Shown: positions 36,406 to 46,151, counted from the stretch's first letter. The stretch: 64,000 nucleotides of DNA from Aromatoleum toluclasticum ATCC 700605 (GCF_000378245.1 NZ_KB899505.1:89537-153536); one strand, 5' to 3'. The notes: generated by a model from the sequence alone, not told the origin. Made by a program: numbers and translations.

Positions 36406-36987
36406 TCAGCCCTTGGGCAGGCGCCCCATCAGGTAGAACTCTTCGTTCGGGCGCATGCTGGAGAGGTTGGCGAGGCGGTTGCTCAGCGCGAAGAAGGCGG
36501 CAATCGCACCGATGTCCCAGATGTCGGCCTCGCTGAAACCGTGTTCGCGCAGGACGGCGAAGTCGGCTTCGTCGACGGTCGCGGCCGCGAGTGCGACCTT
36601 CATCGCGAAATCCAGCATCGCACGCTGGCGCAGCGTGATCTCGGCCTTGCGGTAGTTGGTCGCGACCTGATCGGCGACGCGCGGGTTCTTCGCGCGGATG
36701 CGCAGGATCGCACCGTGCGCGACGACGCAGTAGAGGCAGTTGTTCGCGCCCGAGGTCGCGACGACGATCATCTCGCGCTCGGCCTTGGTGAGCCCTTCGT
36801 TCTTTTCCATCAGCGCGTCGTGGTACGCGAAGAAGGCGCGGAATTCGTCCGGGCGATGGGCGAGGGTGAGGAAGACGTTGGGCACGAAGCCCGCCTTTTC
36901 CTGCACCGCGAGGATCTTCTCGCGGATGTCGTCCGGCAGGTCCTTGAGCTCGGGAACCGGGAAACGGCTGATCGCTTGTTCGCTCAT
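36406..36987 (-). CDS. Peroxidase-related AhpD-like protein (carboxymuconolactone decarboxylase family)
   Basis: A 193-residue all-helical AhpD-fold protein. The redox motif is NCLYCVVAHG (CxxC followed by His, about 88-97), as in alkylhydroperoxidase AhpD. The N-terminal ISRFPVPELKDLPDDIREKIL and the C-terminal RPNEEFYLMGRLPK fit the peroxidase-related (uncharacterised) branch. A role in peroxide removal is likely but unproven. Convergent with ruvC. Confidence 0.9.
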   Translation of the reverse strand: MSEQAISRFPVPELKDLPDDIREKILAVQEKAGFVPNVFLTLAHRPDEFRAFFAYHDALMEKNEGLTKAEREMIVVATSGANNCLYCVVAHGAILRIRAKNPRVADQVATNYRKAEITLRQRAMLDFAMKVALAAATVDEADFAVLREHGFSEADIWDIGAIAAFFALSNRLANLSSMRPNEEFYLMGRLPKG

Positions 36988-37041
36988 ATCATCTCTCCTC
37001 TCACCATAAGTATCAGCATATTATTATTTTTTATACCTCAA

Positions 37042-37569
37042 TCAAATCGTGCCCGAAGCCCGGCCGCGCATCAGCTTCGCGGCCACCAGGCCATTGACCA
37101 GGCCGAACAGTGTCGCGGCGAAGGCAAACACGGGCACGAGATAGAACACGCCGTCGTGCGGCACGAGCCACAGCCGCGCGAGCACGAGCTGGCCGCCGAT
37201 GTGCGCAAAGGCCGCCAGCACGCTCAGGCTCACGGGGCCGAACCAGCGCCGCGGCAGATGCATCGCGAGACCGAGCGTCGCGAGGCTCGCGAGGGAGCCC
37301 GAGAGGCTGAGGAAGAAGCCGGGCGCAAAGAGCTGGCCGAGCAGCAGGCTGCCGGCGAACACCCGCAGCAGTGCGACCCACACGGAGTCACGCCAGCCCC
37401 AGCGCGCGAGCACGATCAGGGTGACGATGTTCGCGAGCCCCGGCTTCACCCCGGGCAGCGGCAGGGGGATCGCGGCCTCGGCAACGGTCAGCACGATCGC
37501 GGCGGCGGCCAGCCGCGCGATGCGCTGGTCGTCCGCGGTAGGGACGATCTCAATAGTTGAGGGAGTCAT
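37042..37569 (-). CDS. Gx transporter family protein
   Basis: A 175-residue membrane protein with five or six helices of the Gx transporter family (often mislabelled heptaprenyl diphosphate synthase component I). The motif PLPLPGVKPGLANIVTLIVLARWGWRDS is the family's hallmark, near the N-terminus. The ATG at 37569 lies inside the end of the NusG_II gene (20-base overlap), so the two are coupled. The pair is known from loci linked to flavinylated or FMN-binding electron-transfer systems. The substrate is unknown. Confidence 0.87.
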   Translation of the reverse strand: MTPSTIEIVPTADDQRIARLAAAAIVLTVAEAAIPLPLPGVKPGLANIVTLIVLARWGWRDSVWVALLRVFAGSLLLGQLFAPGFFLSLSGSLASLATLGLAMHLPRRWFGPVSLSVLAAFAHIGGQLVLARLWLVPHDGVFYLVPVFAFAATLFGLVNGLVAAKLMRGRASGTI

Positions 37570-37939
37570 AGTCCGCGGCACCGCCGGCAAGGCTCAGGGA
37601 GACCTGGTTGGGCGCGCAGATGGCCACCGCGCCCGAGCGCGTCAGCCAGCCCTGGCGCACGCAGTACTGGCGTGGGCCGGGGTCGGATGCGACGCGTGCG
37701 CGACCGGGCTCGATCTCGATGCGCGTGACGCCCAGGGGGCCGGGGACTTCGACGGTCTGCGCACGCGCGAGTCCGAGTTCGGCAAACACCTTTCCGCCGG
37801 CGCGCACGACGGCCTTGTCCGGCGCCCCGCCGCGCCATAGAACGAGCGCCGAAAGCACGCACACCAGTAATCCGGCGGCGAGCACGAGCCAGTCGCCCGG
37901 CCGCAGCAGGACGATCCATTCGGCCAGGCGCGCCTTCAC
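37550..37939 (-). CDS. NusG domain II-containing membrane-anchored protein
   Basis: A 129-residue protein with one N-terminal membrane helix ([25 protein letters not shown]) and a periplasmic NusG_II domain. [45 protein letters not shown] carries the conserved QYCVRQGW-(x)-GxxICxPN Cys pair. It starts at a GTG that overlaps the rapZ stop (GTGA) and overlaps the Gx transporter start, so all three are coupled. These NusG_II/Gx pairs often accompany ApbE-type flavin systems; no apbE is visible here. Confidence 0.88.
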   Translation of the reverse strand: MKARLAEWIVLLRPGDWLVLAAGLLVCVLSALVLWRGGAPDKAVVRAGGKVFAELGLARAQTVEVPGPLGVTRIEIEPGRARVASDPGPRQYCVRQGWLTRSGAVAICAPNQVSLSLAGGAADYDSLNY

Positions 37940-38814
37940 TGGTCCGCCGGCCGCGCCCCGTGGTCCACCGCACGGCGCACGGCCGAGCGATGGCGGACCT
38001 GCACGCGGACGGATCCGGCAAAGTGGCGCCCCAGTTTCTCGGCCAGATACACCGAGCGATGCTGACCGCCGGTGCAGCCGATCGCGACGGTGAGATAGCT
38101 GCGGTTGTCGCGTGCGTAGCTGGGCAACCAGTTGGCGACGAAGCTGCGGATGTCCTCGTACATGCGCGCAACGTCGGGCAGGTTATCGAGAAAGTCGATC
38201 ACCGGCTGGTCCTTGCCGGTAAAGGGCCGCAGCAGCGGGTCGTAATGCGGATTGGGCAGGCAGCGCACGTCGAACACGTTGTCGGCGTCGAGCGGGATGC
38301 CGTACTTGAAACCGAAGGACTGGAACATGAGCGTGAGCCCCGCGGTCGGCTCGATGTGCATGAAGTCCTTGATCCAGGCGCGCAGCGTGTTCGCCTGCAG
38401 CTCGCTGGTGTCGATGCGGTGACCGAGCGCGGCGATCGACTCGAGGGCGTCGCGCTCCTTCTGGATCGCTTCCTCCAGCGACACCTCGTCGCTCGCGAGC
38501 GGATGGCGCCGGCGCGTTTCCGAGAAGCGCGCGAACAGGGTGTCGTCGCGCGCCTCGAGGAAGATCACCCGCAGGTCACCGACCGTTCTGCGCAGATCCT
38601 CGATTTTCTGCGGCAAGGCCGCGATGTTGGCACCGGAGCGCACATCCACCGCGACCGCGACACGCTCGTAGCCGAGCCGCCGCAGCTCCGCCGCAAGCTT
38701 GGGCAGCAGGCTCGCAGGCAGGTTGTCCACGGCGTAATAGCCCGCGTCTTCGAGCACCTTGAGCGCAACGCTCTTCCCCGAACCCGACAAGCCGCTAATC
38801 AGAACGATCTGCAT
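37936..38814 (-). CDS. rapZ: RNase adapter protein RapZ
   Basis: A 292-residue nucleotide-binding protein. In E. coli RapZ binds glucosamine-6-phosphate and guides RNase E to the GlmZ sRNA. Walker A is [14 protein letters not shown] (5-18) and Walker B-like VDNLP follows. The C-terminal domain holds [22 protein letters not shown] and [15 protein letters not shown]. The gene is usually next to hprK or ptsN; here it is followed by NusG_II and Gx transporter genes in tight overlap. Whether it acts on sRNA in this group is unknown. Confidence 0.95.
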   Translation of the reverse strand: MQIVLISGLSGSGKSVALKVLEDAGYYAVDNLPASLLPKLAAELRRLGYERVAVAVDVRSGANIAALPQKIEDLRRTVGDLRVIFLEARDDTLFARFSETRRRHPLASDEVSLEEAIQKERDALESIAALGHRIDTSELQANTLRAWIKDFMHIEPTAGLTLMFQSFGFKYGIPLDADNVFDVRCLPNPHYDPLLRPFTGKDQPVIDFLDNLPDVARMYEDIRSFVANWLPSYARDNRSYLTVAIGCTGGQHRSVYLAEKLGRHFAGSVRVQVRHRSAVRRAVDHGARPADQ

Positions 38815-38903
38815 GACCCGAAACTCCGCATGGAGCGTCGATTATCTCCAAAGCAAGGCTCCGCGGCCAGCGCGGGACGATGACATCTATGACTAAAGTC
38901 GGA

Positions 38904-39824
38904 TCACGCAGCGACCAGCAGCTCGCCTTCGCGCCGGGCGACACCGGCCCGCGTGAGGTCACCGACCAGCCAGTCCGCGAGCGCTTCCGGCGCGAGGCCG
39001 AGGAAGCGCGCGTTGGCTTCGCGGTACAGCGGCACACTGGCCAGATGCTCTGCGAGCGCGTCGATCCGCATGCTGCGCGCGTCAAGCAGCGAGAAAGTCA
39101 TGCAGGCGCGGATCGCATTGCGCGCCATGCGCGCGCCGTCTTCCTCGAAGGCGCGCAGGCGGGCGAAGGCGCGTGCGAGGGCGTCGTCGAACTCGACGAA
39201 GGGTGCGCCGTGACCGGGGATCACGATGTCCACCGGCAGGCGGGCAATGGACTCCAGCGTGCGCCGCGTCGCGCCGATGCCGTCGCCCTGCCCCAGCACC
39301 TCGGCGAAGAGGATGCCGAAGCCGTCGCGCCACAGCGCATCGCCCGAGATCAGGAGGCGGCGGTCCGCGCTGTGGAACACCAGCGCGTCCATGTCGTGAC
39401 CGGGAGCGGCGATCGCTCGCCACGCGAGCTCACCCATCTCCAGCGTATCGCCCGGATGCAGCGCACGGTCGGCATGGAAGCGTTCTCCGGACTGCGCGGC
39501 GGTCCGCAGCAGCAGCGCATCCTCGTCCCAGGCCGCAACCGCCGGCAGCATCCCCGCCGGAACGCTGATCGAGCAGCCGAAGGTGCGCTGCAGCAGCGCG
39601 TTGCCGCCGATGTGGTCGGAATGCGAATGCGTGTTGACGAGCTCCGCGAGGCGCCGCCCCGCCAGCTCCTCGCGCAACAATGCGACGGTCTGGTCGCCGT
39701 GGCTCACATAGCCGCTGTCCACCACGGTCGCCCGCTCGCCGTCGAACAACACGACGTTGTTGGCCGACAGCCAGCCGCGTTCGAGCACGCGGATCGTGTC
39801 GGGCAGCACGGCCGGGGCGCTCAC
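38904..39824 (-). CDS. MBL-fold metallo-hydrolase
   Basis: A 306-residue metallo-beta-lactamase-fold hydrolase. The metal motif HSHSDH is in VNTHSHSDHIGGN. Further ligands lie in APGHDMDALVFH, LLISGDALW and IPGHGAPF. The GTG at 39824 overlaps the stop of the DUF1289 gene upstream (GTGA), with GAGGGATCC as ribosome binding site, so this start is well supported. The C-terminal 80 residues look like the winged-helix tail seen in some family members. Substrate unknown; thioesterase or lactonase activity would be guesses. A second MBL gene of different sequence is at 46758. Confidence 0.9.
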   Translation of the reverse strand: MSAPAVLPDTIRVLERGWLSANNVVLFDGERATVVDSGYVSHGDQTVALLREELAGRRLAELVNTHSHSDHIGGNALLQRTFGCSISVPAGMLPAVAAWDEDALLLRTAAQSGERFHADRALHPGDTLEMGELAWRAIAAPGHDMDALVFHSADRRLLISGDALWRDGFGILFAEVLGQGDGIGATRRTLESIARLPVDIVIPGHGAPFVEFDDALARAFARLRAFEEDGARMARNAIRACMTFSLLDARSMRIDALAEHLASVPLYREANARFLGLAPEALADWLVGDLTRAGVARREGELLVAA

Positions 39825-40006
39825 TCGGATCCCTCGCCGACCTGCGCGGCGACGTTGTCGGGCAGCGGCACTGCGGCCTTCGGCGGCTCGACCGGCGCGT
39901 GCGGCACCGGCACACCGTCGATTTCCTCGGGCGTGCGCCCGCAGCCGAGACACACGCCGGAGTCCCAGTCGATCATGCACACACCGACACAAAGCGCCTC
40001 GCTCAC
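39821..40006 (-). CDS. Small Cys-rich DUF1289-like protein
   Basis: A 61-residue protein starting VSEALCVGVCMIDWDSGVCLGCGRTPEEI, with the C-x3-C-x8-C-x2-C cluster of DUF1289 proteins (a likely metal site), and a Pro-rich tail. The GTG at 40006 has AGGAGG seven bases upstream, which decides the start. It overlaps the MBL gene by four bases and follows a second DUF1289 gene. Confidence 0.75.
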   Translation of the reverse strand: MSEALCVGVCMIDWDSGVCLGCGRTPEEIDGVPVPHAPVEPPKAAVPLPDNVAAQVGEGSE

Positions 40007-40085
40007 CGGACTACCCTCCTGTCGTTGCATGGCATTTTCCCCAGGGGAGATAGTTCGCCCCCTTCGGGCGGCCGGGCGGCGGCGC

Positions 40086-40295
40086 TCACGCCCCCTCCTG
40101 CAATGGAAAAGTCGGCGCCGCAGCGGCGCCCGGGGTCGCACGGCGCCGGGCGACGAGTTCGAGGATGCGCAGTTTGTCGGCCTCCTCGCTGCGGCTCCAG
40201 CGCGCGATTTCGTCGAGGCTGCGGAAACAGCCCTCGCACAAGCCGGTGGTCGCGCTCATGCGGCAGATGTTGATGCAGGGGGATGCGATGCTCAT
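40086..40295 (-). CDS. DUF1289 family protein
   Basis: A 69-residue protein, MSIASPCINICRMSATTGLCEGCFRSLDEIARW, the classical DUF1289 pattern (C-x3-C-x8-C-x2-C followed by R-(S/T)-x-(D/E)-E-I-x-x-W). Function unknown; often near Fe or redox genes. The tail is Ala-rich. First of two tandem copies, 79 bases before the next. Confidence 0.88.
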   Translation of the reverse strand: MSIASPCINICRMSATTGLCEGCFRSLDEIARWSRSEEADKLRILELVARRRATPGAAAAPTFPLQEGA

Positions 40296-40389
40296 GTCGG
40301 GGTCGGGGGTCTTGTTGGGGTAACGGGTGCGGCTTGTTGTCGTATTTGGTCTGCCGCGGCCCGATCGAGTTCATTAATGCACAACGATA

Positions 40390-41313
40390 TCAGCTGGAAC
40401 AGGCCGCCTTCGCCCGCTTCGCGAGCACCGCCCGGGCCACGCGCGAGGCCGGCTCGCGCCCGAGGACGGTGCTGATCCACGCGGCGATGTCGACCAGGCG
40501 CTCGACGTCGATGCCGGTCTGGATTCCCAGGCCGTTCAACAGCCATACGACGTCCTCGGTCGCGACGTTGCCCGACGCGCCGGCCGCGTACGGGCAGCCC
40601 CCGAGGCCGCCGACCGACGCGTCGTACACCGAGACCCCCATCTGCAGCGAGGCGTAGATGTTCGCCGCGGCCATGCCGTAGGTGTCGTGGTAATGGCCGG
40701 CGAGACGCTCCACGGGCACGCGCTTCATGACCGCTTCGAGCATGCGCGCGATGTTCACCGGATTGCCCGTTCCGATCGTGTCGCCCAGCGAAACCTCGTA
40801 GCAGCCCATCTCCATCAGCGTCGCGGCGACCTCGGCGACCTTCTCCGGCGCGACCGGCCCCTCGTAGGGGCAACCGACGACGCAGGAGACGTAGCCGCGC
40901 ACTTTCACGCCCGCGGCGTGCGCGGCCTCGGTGACCGGGCGGAAGCGCTCCAGCGACTCGGCAATCGAGCAGTTGATGTTCTTCTGGCTGAAGGATTCGG
41001 ACGCGGCGCCGAACACCGCGACCTCCTCCGCCCCGGCGGCGAGCGCGGCCTCGAAGCCCTTCAGGTTGGGCGTCAGCACCGGGTAGGACACGCCCGGACG
41101 GCGCTCGATGGCCGCCATCACCGCGGCGTTGTCGCCCATCTGCGGCACCCATTTCGGCGACACGAAGGACGTCGCCTCGATTGCCGTCAGCCCGGCATCG
41201 GCCAGGCGCGCGATCAGTTCGACCTTGGTTTCGGTCGACACGATCTGTTTCTCGTTCTGCAGTCCGTCACGCGGACCGACGTCGACGATGCGCACGTTTT
41301 GCGGCAGTTGCAT
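40390..41313 (-). CDS. Hydroxymethylglutaryl-CoA lyase
   Basis: Splits HMG-CoA to acetoacetate and acetyl-CoA, the last step of leucine catabolism (307 residues). [17 protein letters not shown] at the N-terminus supplies the metal Asp and catalytic Arg; [17 protein letters not shown] supplies the metal His pair. The family signature with the catalytic Cys is [30 protein letters not shown] before the ATG at 41313. It lies 22 bases after the enoyl-CoA hydratase and is the last gene of the MerR-controlled block. Confidence 0.95.
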   Translation of the reverse strand: MQLPQNVRIVDVGPRDGLQNEKQIVSTETKVELIARLADAGLTAIEATSFVSPKWVPQMGDNAAVMAAIERRPGVSYPVLTPNLKGFEAALAAGAEEVAVFGAASESFSQKNINCSIAESLERFRPVTEAAHAAGVKVRGYVSCVVGCPYEGPVAPEKVAEVAATLMEMGCYEVSLGDTIGTGNPVNIARMLEAVMKRVPVERLAGHYHDTYGMAAANIYASLQMGVSVYDASVGGLGGCPYAAGASGNVATEDVVWLLNGLGIQTGIDVERLVDIAAWISTVLGREPASRVARAVLAKRAKAACSS

Positions 41314-41335
41314 TATCTCTTCCTCCGACCTGAGC

Positions 41336-42127
41336 TTATTGCGCGGGAACCCACGCCGCCGGGCGCTTCGACAGGAAGGCGTCCAGCCCCTCCTTCGCCT
41401 CCGGCGTCGCACGCAGGCCGGAAATCCGGCGGGCGGTGTCCTCGACGAGCTCGTCCGACACCGGCCGGTTCGCGACCGCGCGGATCAGGTCTTTCGCCGC
41501 AGCCTGCGACTTCGGACCACCTTGCAGCAACGCGAGGACGACTTCATTGACCTTTGCGTCCAGCTCCTCGGCCGCGACGACTTCATGCGCGAGGCCGATC
41601 TCGCCTGCACGCTGCGCCGGGATGCGCTCGGCCGACTGGAAGTAGCGGTAGGACTGGCGCTCGCCGATCGCGCGGATCACGTAGGGGCTGATCGCCGACG
41701 GGATGATGCCGAACTTGATCTCGGAGGTCGCGAACACCGCCTTGTCGGACGCGACGCAGATGTCGCACGCCGACGCGAGGCCCATGCCGCCGCCCAGCGC
41801 GGCACCCTGCACGCGCGCGATCGTCGGCTTGCGCATTTCGGACAGCGTGCGCAGCATGCCGGCGAGCTTGCGTGCGTCGGCGAGGTTCTCCTCGACGCTC
41901 GCCTCGCCCGCGGCCTTCATCCAGTTGAGGTCGGCGCCGGCCGAGAAGCTCTTGCCGCGCCCGGCGAGCACGACGACGCGCACGGCATCGTCCTCGTCCA
42001 GTTGCCGGCAGGCGGCGGTGATATCCGCGATGAGCTGCGCGTTGAACGCGTTGTGCACATCCGGACGGTTCATCCAGATCGTCGCCACGCCCTGTTCGCG
42101 TGCGATTTCGAGGGTTTCGTAGGTCAA
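41336..42127 (-). CDS. Enoyl-CoA hydratase/isomerase family protein, probable methylglutaconyl-CoA hydratase
   Basis: A 263-residue crotonase-fold enzyme. The oxyanion-hole segments are [14 protein letters not shown] and [18 protein letters not shown], and the catalytic Glu position is in [16 protein letters not shown]. Closely related proteins next to HMG-CoA lyase act as 3-methylglutaconyl-CoA hydratase (LiuC type), which makes HMG-CoA for the next enzyme. That assignment is by context and general likeness. I chose the TTG at 42127 because AGGAG is 6 bases upstream; the ATG at 42163 lacks one. Confidence 0.88.
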   Translation of the reverse strand: MTYETLEIAREQGVATIWMNRPDVHNAFNAQLIADITAACRQLDEDDAVRVVVLAGRGKSFSAGADLNWMKAAGEASVEENLADARKLAGMLRTLSEMRKPTIARVQGAALGGGMGLASACDICVASDKAVFATSEIKFGIIPSAISPYVIRAIGERQSYRYFQSAERIPAQRAGEIGLAHEVVAAEELDAKVNEVVLALLQGGPKSQAAAKDLIRAVANRPVSDELVEDTARRISGLRATPEAKEGLDAFLSKRPAAWVPAQ

Positions 42128-42326
42128 GATCGTCTCCTGTCTTCGGGCGCCGGCGCTCTGCATGGCGCCGGTCGATTACGCATAAAAGGATCCCGCGGGA
42201 CGCCAGGGGCATCTAGAGGGAGGCTGCAGGGAGAACACCCCCGGCGCCTGCTCCCGCAGGATCGGGAAACACATGTTGCTTAACGGTGCCGGCGACCAGA
42301 GTGGTTCAACGACTCGAGTCCCCATC

Positions 42327-42408
42327 GTAGGGCGGGAGGAGCGGAGCGCATCCCGCCACCCCGAACGATGGCATGGCGGGATTCGCCTTCGGCTGCTCCC
42401 GCCCTACC
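42327..42408. repeat. REP-like palindromic repeat, copy B
   Basis: The left arm from GTAGGGCGGGAGGAGCGGAG (42327) to CATCCCGCC (42358) pairs with the right arm TGGCGGGATTCGCCTTCGGC...CCCGCCCTAC (42374-42408). It is a nearly complete hairpin element, lying between the acyl-CoA dehydrogenase and the enoyl-CoA hydratase, so it could affect mRNA stability or termination inside the operon. The remainder of 42128-42420 is empty. Confidence 0.85.
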
Positions 42409-42420
42409 GCAACTTGCTGC

Positions 42421-43554
42421 TCAAACCGCGAGCGAGCGACCGATCACGAGGCGCTGGATGTCGCTCGCGCCTTCGTAGATCTGGCACACCCGCACGTCGC
42501 GGTAGATGCGCTCGACCGGGAAGTCGCTGACGTAGCCGTAGCCGCCGTGGATCTGGATCGCGTCCGAGCACACCTTCTCGGCCATCTCGGAGGCGAAGAG
42601 CTTCGCCATCGACGCTTCCTTGAGGCAGGGCCGGCCGGCGTCCTTCAGGCTCGCCGCGTGCCATACGAGCTGGCGGGCGGCTTCCAGCTGGGTCGCCATG
42701 TCCGCGAGGCGGAAGTTCACCGCCTGGTGCTCGAAGATCGGCTTGCCGAAGGTCTCGCGCTCGTGCGCGTACTTCACCGCCGCTTCCAGCGCCGCGCGCG
42801 CCATGCCCAGGCACTGCGCGGCGATGCCGATACGGCCCGCTTCGAGGTTGGACAGCGCAATCTTGTAGCCCTCGCCTTCGGCGCCGAGCAGCGCACCGGC
42901 CGGCACGCGGCAGTTCTCGAAGAGGATCTGGGCGGTGTCCGAGGCCTTCTGGCCCATCTTCTCCTCGATGCGCGCGACGATGTAGCCCGGCGTGTTCGTC
43001 GGCACGAGGAAGCAGGAGATGCCCTTCTTGCCGGCGTTCTTGTCGGTCACGGCGAAGACGATCGCAACGTCCGCTTCACGGCCCGTCGTGATGAACTGCT
43101 TCACGCCGTTGATGACCCACGCGTCGCCGTCACGCGTGGCGGTCGTCTTCAGCGCCGAAGCGTCCGAGCCCACGTGCGGCTCGGTCAGGCAGAAGCAGCC
43201 CAGCTTCTCGCCGCGCGCGAGCGGCTTCAGCCACTGTTCCTTCTGCGCGTCGTTGCCGTAGCGGTTCGGAATGCCGCAAGCGAGCGAGTTCTGCACACTG
43301 ACGATGGTCGAAGTCGCGCCGTCACCGGCGGCGATCTCCTCCAGCGCGAGCACGAGACTCATGTAGTCCATGCCCGCGCCGCCCCACTGCTCGGGCACGA
43401 CCATGCCCAGGGCGCCGAGCTCGGCGAGCTCCTTCAGTGCCTCGCGCGGGAAGGTGTGCTTGCGGTCCCATTCGGCGGCGAAGGGGGCCAGGCGCTCCTG
43501 CGCGAAGGCGCGCAGGGAGTCGCGGATCATTTCCTGTTCTTGCGTGAGGATCAT
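42421..43554 (-). CDS. Acyl-CoA dehydrogenase, short/branched-chain type
   Basis: A 377-residue FAD-dependent acyl-CoA dehydrogenase. Signatures are [20 protein letters not shown] (about 126-145) and [22 protein letters not shown] near the C-terminus. The catalytic base Glu is in the segment [11 protein letters not shown]. It would oxidise short or branched acyl-CoA with electrons to ETF. It is directly joined to the thiolase gene (start 43554, thiolase stop 43555). Exact chain preference cannot be told; it looks more like the general 2-methyl/short-chain type than the isovaleryl-CoA enzyme. Confidence 0.93.
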   Translation of the reverse strand: MILTQEQEMIRDSLRAFAQERLAPFAAEWDRKHTFPREALKELAELGALGMVVPEQWGGAGMDYMSLVLALEEIAAGDGATSTIVSVQNSLACGIPNRYGNDAQKEQWLKPLARGEKLGCFCLTEPHVGSDASALKTTATRDGDAWVINGVKQFITTGREADVAIVFAVTDKNAGKKGISCFLVPTNTPGYIVARIEEKMGQKASDTAQILFENCRVPAGALLGAEGEGYKIALSNLEAGRIGIAAQCLGMARAALEAAVKYAHERETFGKPIFEHQAVNFRLADMATQLEAARQLVWHAASLKDAGRPCLKEASMAKLFASEMAEKVCSDAIQIHGGYGYVSDFPVERIYRDVRVCQIYEGASDIQRLVIGRSLAV

Positions 43555-44745
43555 TTACGCGAGCTCCACCGCCACTGCCGTCGCTTCGCCGCCGCCGATG
43601 CACAGGCTCGCGACGCCGCGCTTCTTGCCGTACTTCTTCAGCGCGCCGAGCAGCGTGACCAGGATGCGCGCGCCCGAAGCGCCGATCGGGTGGCCGAGCG
43701 CGCAGGCGCCGCCGTGCACGTTCACCTTGTCGTGCGGCAGGTCGAGTTCCTTCATCGCCGCCATCGTGACCACTGCGAAAGCTTCGTTGATCTCCCACAG
43801 GTCGACCTGGTCCTTGGTCCAGCCGGCCTTCGCCAGCACCTTCTGCATCGCGCCGACCGGGGCGGTCGTGAACCAGGCGGGTTCCTGTGCGTGCGTCGCA
43901 TGGCCGACGATGGTCGCCAGCGGCTTCAGGCCCAGCTTGTCGGCGGTCGAACGGCGCATCATCACCAGCGCCGCGGCACCGTCGGAGATCGACGAGGAGT
44001 TGGCGGCGGTGACCGTGCCGTCCTTCGAGAACGCGGGCTTCAGCCCGGCGATCTTGTCGATCTGCGCCTTCGGCGGCTGCTCGTCCTTGTCGATGACGAC
44101 ATCGCCCTTGCGGCCCGACACGGTCACCGGCGCGACTTCCCACGCGAAGGAACCGTCCTTGATCGCGTTCTGCGCGCGCGTCGTCGAGGCGATCGCGAAC
44201 TCGTCCTGCGCCGCGCGGGTGAAGCTGAAGTGACCTGCGCAGTCTTCCGCGAAGGTGCCCATCAGGCGGCCCTTGTTCTCCTTCGAGTAGCTGTCTTCGA
44301 GGCCATCGAGGAACATGTGGTCGAGCACCTGGCCGTGGCCGAGGCGGTAGCCACCGCGCGCCTTGGGCAGCAGGTAGGGGGCGTTCGACATCGACTCCAT
44401 GCCGCCCGCGACCATCACGTCGTTGGTGCCGGCGACCAGCAGGTCGTGCGCGAGCATCGTCGCCTTCATGCCCGAACCGCACACCTTGCTCACCGTGGTG
44501 CAGCCGGCCGACAGCGGGAGCCCCGCGCCCAGCGCCGCCTGACGGGCCGGCGCCTGGCCGACGCCCGCGGGCAGCACACAGCCCATCAGCACTTCCTGCA
44601 CCTGCTCGGGAGAGATCCCGGCGCGTTCGACGGCGGCCTTGATGGCGACGGCGCCCAGCTGCGGGCCGGTCAGGCCGGACAGCTCGCCCTGGAAACCGCC
44701 CATCGGCGTGCGGGCGGCGGAAACGATAACGACGGGATCACTCAT
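43555..44745 (-). CDS. Acetyl-CoA C-acyltransferase (thiolase)
   Basis: A 396-residue thiolase. The nucleophile Cys is in TTVSKVCGSGMKATM (about 90). NEAFAVVTMAAM, GGACALGHPIGASGARI (with the His) and CIGGGEATAVAVEL (second Cys) follow in order. It can cleave 3-ketoacyl-CoA (or condense acetyl-CoA). Its place before an acyl-CoA dehydrogenase and behind a MerR-type operator points to catabolism of branched-chain or short acyl-CoA. Because PHB synthase is nearby, a role in PHB precursor supply is also possible. Confidence 0.95.
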   Translation of the reverse strand: MSDPVVIVSAARTPMGGFQGELSGLTGPQLGAVAIKAAVERAGISPEQVQEVLMGCVLPAGVGQAPARQAALGAGLPLSAGCTTVSKVCGSGMKATMLAHDLLVAGTNDVMVAGGMESMSNAPYLLPKARGGYRLGHGQVLDHMFLDGLEDSYSKENKGRLMGTFAEDCAGHFSFTRAAQDEFAIASTTRAQNAIKDGSFAWEVAPVTVSGRKGDVVIDKDEQPPKAQIDKIAGLKPAFSKDGTVTAANSSSISDGAAALVMMRRSTADKLGLKPLATIVGHATHAQEPAWFTTAPVGAMQKVLAKAGWTKDQVDLWEINEAFAVVTMAAMKELDLPHDKVNVHGGACALGHPIGASGARILVTLLGALKKYGKKRGVASLCIGGGEATAVAVELA

Positions 44746-44781
44746 GCTTCTCTCCTGTAAAACGTCTTGGTTACCCGGCTC

Positions 44782-45921
44782 TCAGGCCAGTGATTCGAGC
44801 GCCGCGACGTAACGCGGCATCAGGTCTTCGGGACGGCGCACGTTGAGCCCCAGGTCGCGCACCAGTCCGTCCTTCAATCCATAGATCCACGCATGCACTG
44901 TCAGCGGCTGGCCGCGGCGCCATGCGTCCTGCACCACCACCGTCTGGCACACGTTCACGACCTGCTCCAGCGCATTGAGCTCGCACAGGCGGTCGTGCGC
45001 AAGCTCGGGCGCAAGCGCGTCAACGACCTTCTGGTGCTTCACATGCACGTCCTGCACGTGGCGCAGCCACAGGTCGACCAGCCCGATGCGCTCGCACATC
45101 AACGCCGATTTCACGCCGCCGCAGCCGTAGTGACCGACCACCATGATGTGCTTGACCTTCAGCACGTCGACCGCGAACTGGATCACCGACAGGCAATTGA
45201 GGTCGGTATGCACGACGACGTTCGCGACGTTGCGATGCACGAACACCTCGCCCGGCAGCAGGCCGATGATCTGGTTCGCCGGCACGCGCGAGTCCGAGCA
45301 GCCGATCCACAGGTATTCGGGCGACTGCAGCTTCGACAGCTTCTCGAAGAAAGTCGGATCGACCTGGTGCATCTGCTGCGCCCAGGCGCGGTTGTAGTCG
45401 AACAGGTGGAACAGGTTCTCGTTGGCGACCTCTTCCTCGGACCAGTTCTCGAGGTCGAGCGAAAGCAGGATCGCACCTTCGACGGGCGTCGGGTAATAGG
45501 CCGGCGCCTCCTTGAAACCCATCTCGCGGTACAGCTTCAGCGCGATGCGCATCGCCGGCATCGTGTCGAGCATGATGCGGCGGTAACCGAGATCCTTCGC
45601 GCTGCGGATTGCCGCAAGCACGAGGTCACGGCCGATGCCCAGCCCGCGGTGTGCGGGTTCGACGTACAGGCGCTTCATCTCGCACATGCCGCCGGTGGTC
45701 GGACGCAGGCCCACGCAACCGGCCGGCTGGCCGTCGATCTCGGCGTAGAACAGACGCCCCTCGGGCGCCGCATAGGAGCCGGGCAGCGACGCCATCTCGT
45801 CGCCGAAGCCCTGAAAGCACAGATCCACGCCCAGCCACGCCGCGTAATTGCGGAAGAACTGGCGTACGTGATCCAGTTCGGTCTTGTCGTCAGCACTCAG
45901 TATGCGAAGCTTCGTTGCCAT
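44782..45921 (-). CDS. GNAT N-acetyltransferase fused to beta-carbonic anhydrase
   Basis: A 379-residue two-domain fusion. Residues 1-160 form a GNAT domain with the acetyl-CoA loop in LYVEPAHRGLGIGRDLVLAA. Residues 165-375 are a beta-class carbonic anhydrase: zinc ligands Cys and Asp/Arg dyad in WIGCSDSRVPANQI, and His and Cys in VVGHYGCGGVKSAL. The frame is continuous with no stop, so the fusion is real in this genome. GGGAG precedes the ATG at 45921. It heads the MerR-controlled operon; carbonic anhydrase could supply bicarbonate for the biotin carboxylase step of leucine breakdown. The acetyl acceptor is unknown. Confidence 0.92.
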   Translation of the reverse strand: MATKLRILSADDKTELDHVRQFFRNYAAWLGVDLCFQGFGDEMASLPGSYAAPEGRLFYAEIDGQPAGCVGLRPTTGGMCEMKRLYVEPAHRGLGIGRDLVLAAIRSAKDLGYRRIMLDTMPAMRIALKLYREMGFKEAPAYYPTPVEGAILLSLDLENWSEEEVANENLFHLFDYNRAWAQQMHQVDPTFFEKLSKLQSPEYLWIGCSDSRVPANQIIGLLPGEVFVHRNVANVVVHTDLNCLSVIQFAVDVLKVKHIMVVGHYGCGGVKSALMCERIGLVDLWLRHVQDVHVKHQKVVDALAPELAHDRLCELNALEQVVNVCQTVVVQDAWRRGQPLTVHAWIYGLKDGLVRDLGLNVRRPEDLMPRYVAALESLA

Positions 45922-46151
45922 CGTCACTCCCAGGAACAGTCGCAGGCGGAAGCCCCTGCCGGCTTCCGCGGGTTGTCGTTGCACGACGGGGCCATGCCCC
46001 GTCACCAACCCGCCATGCTGCCACAGTCCGGACCGGGCCCGCGCCACGCGGGCGGCGCTTTTCTTGCGGGAGCGGCTTCTTCCCGCCAGCCTCATGCCCT
46101 GCCGGACTTCGACCGTCCTTCCGGCCCTTGCGCTGTGCCTGTTGTCATTAC

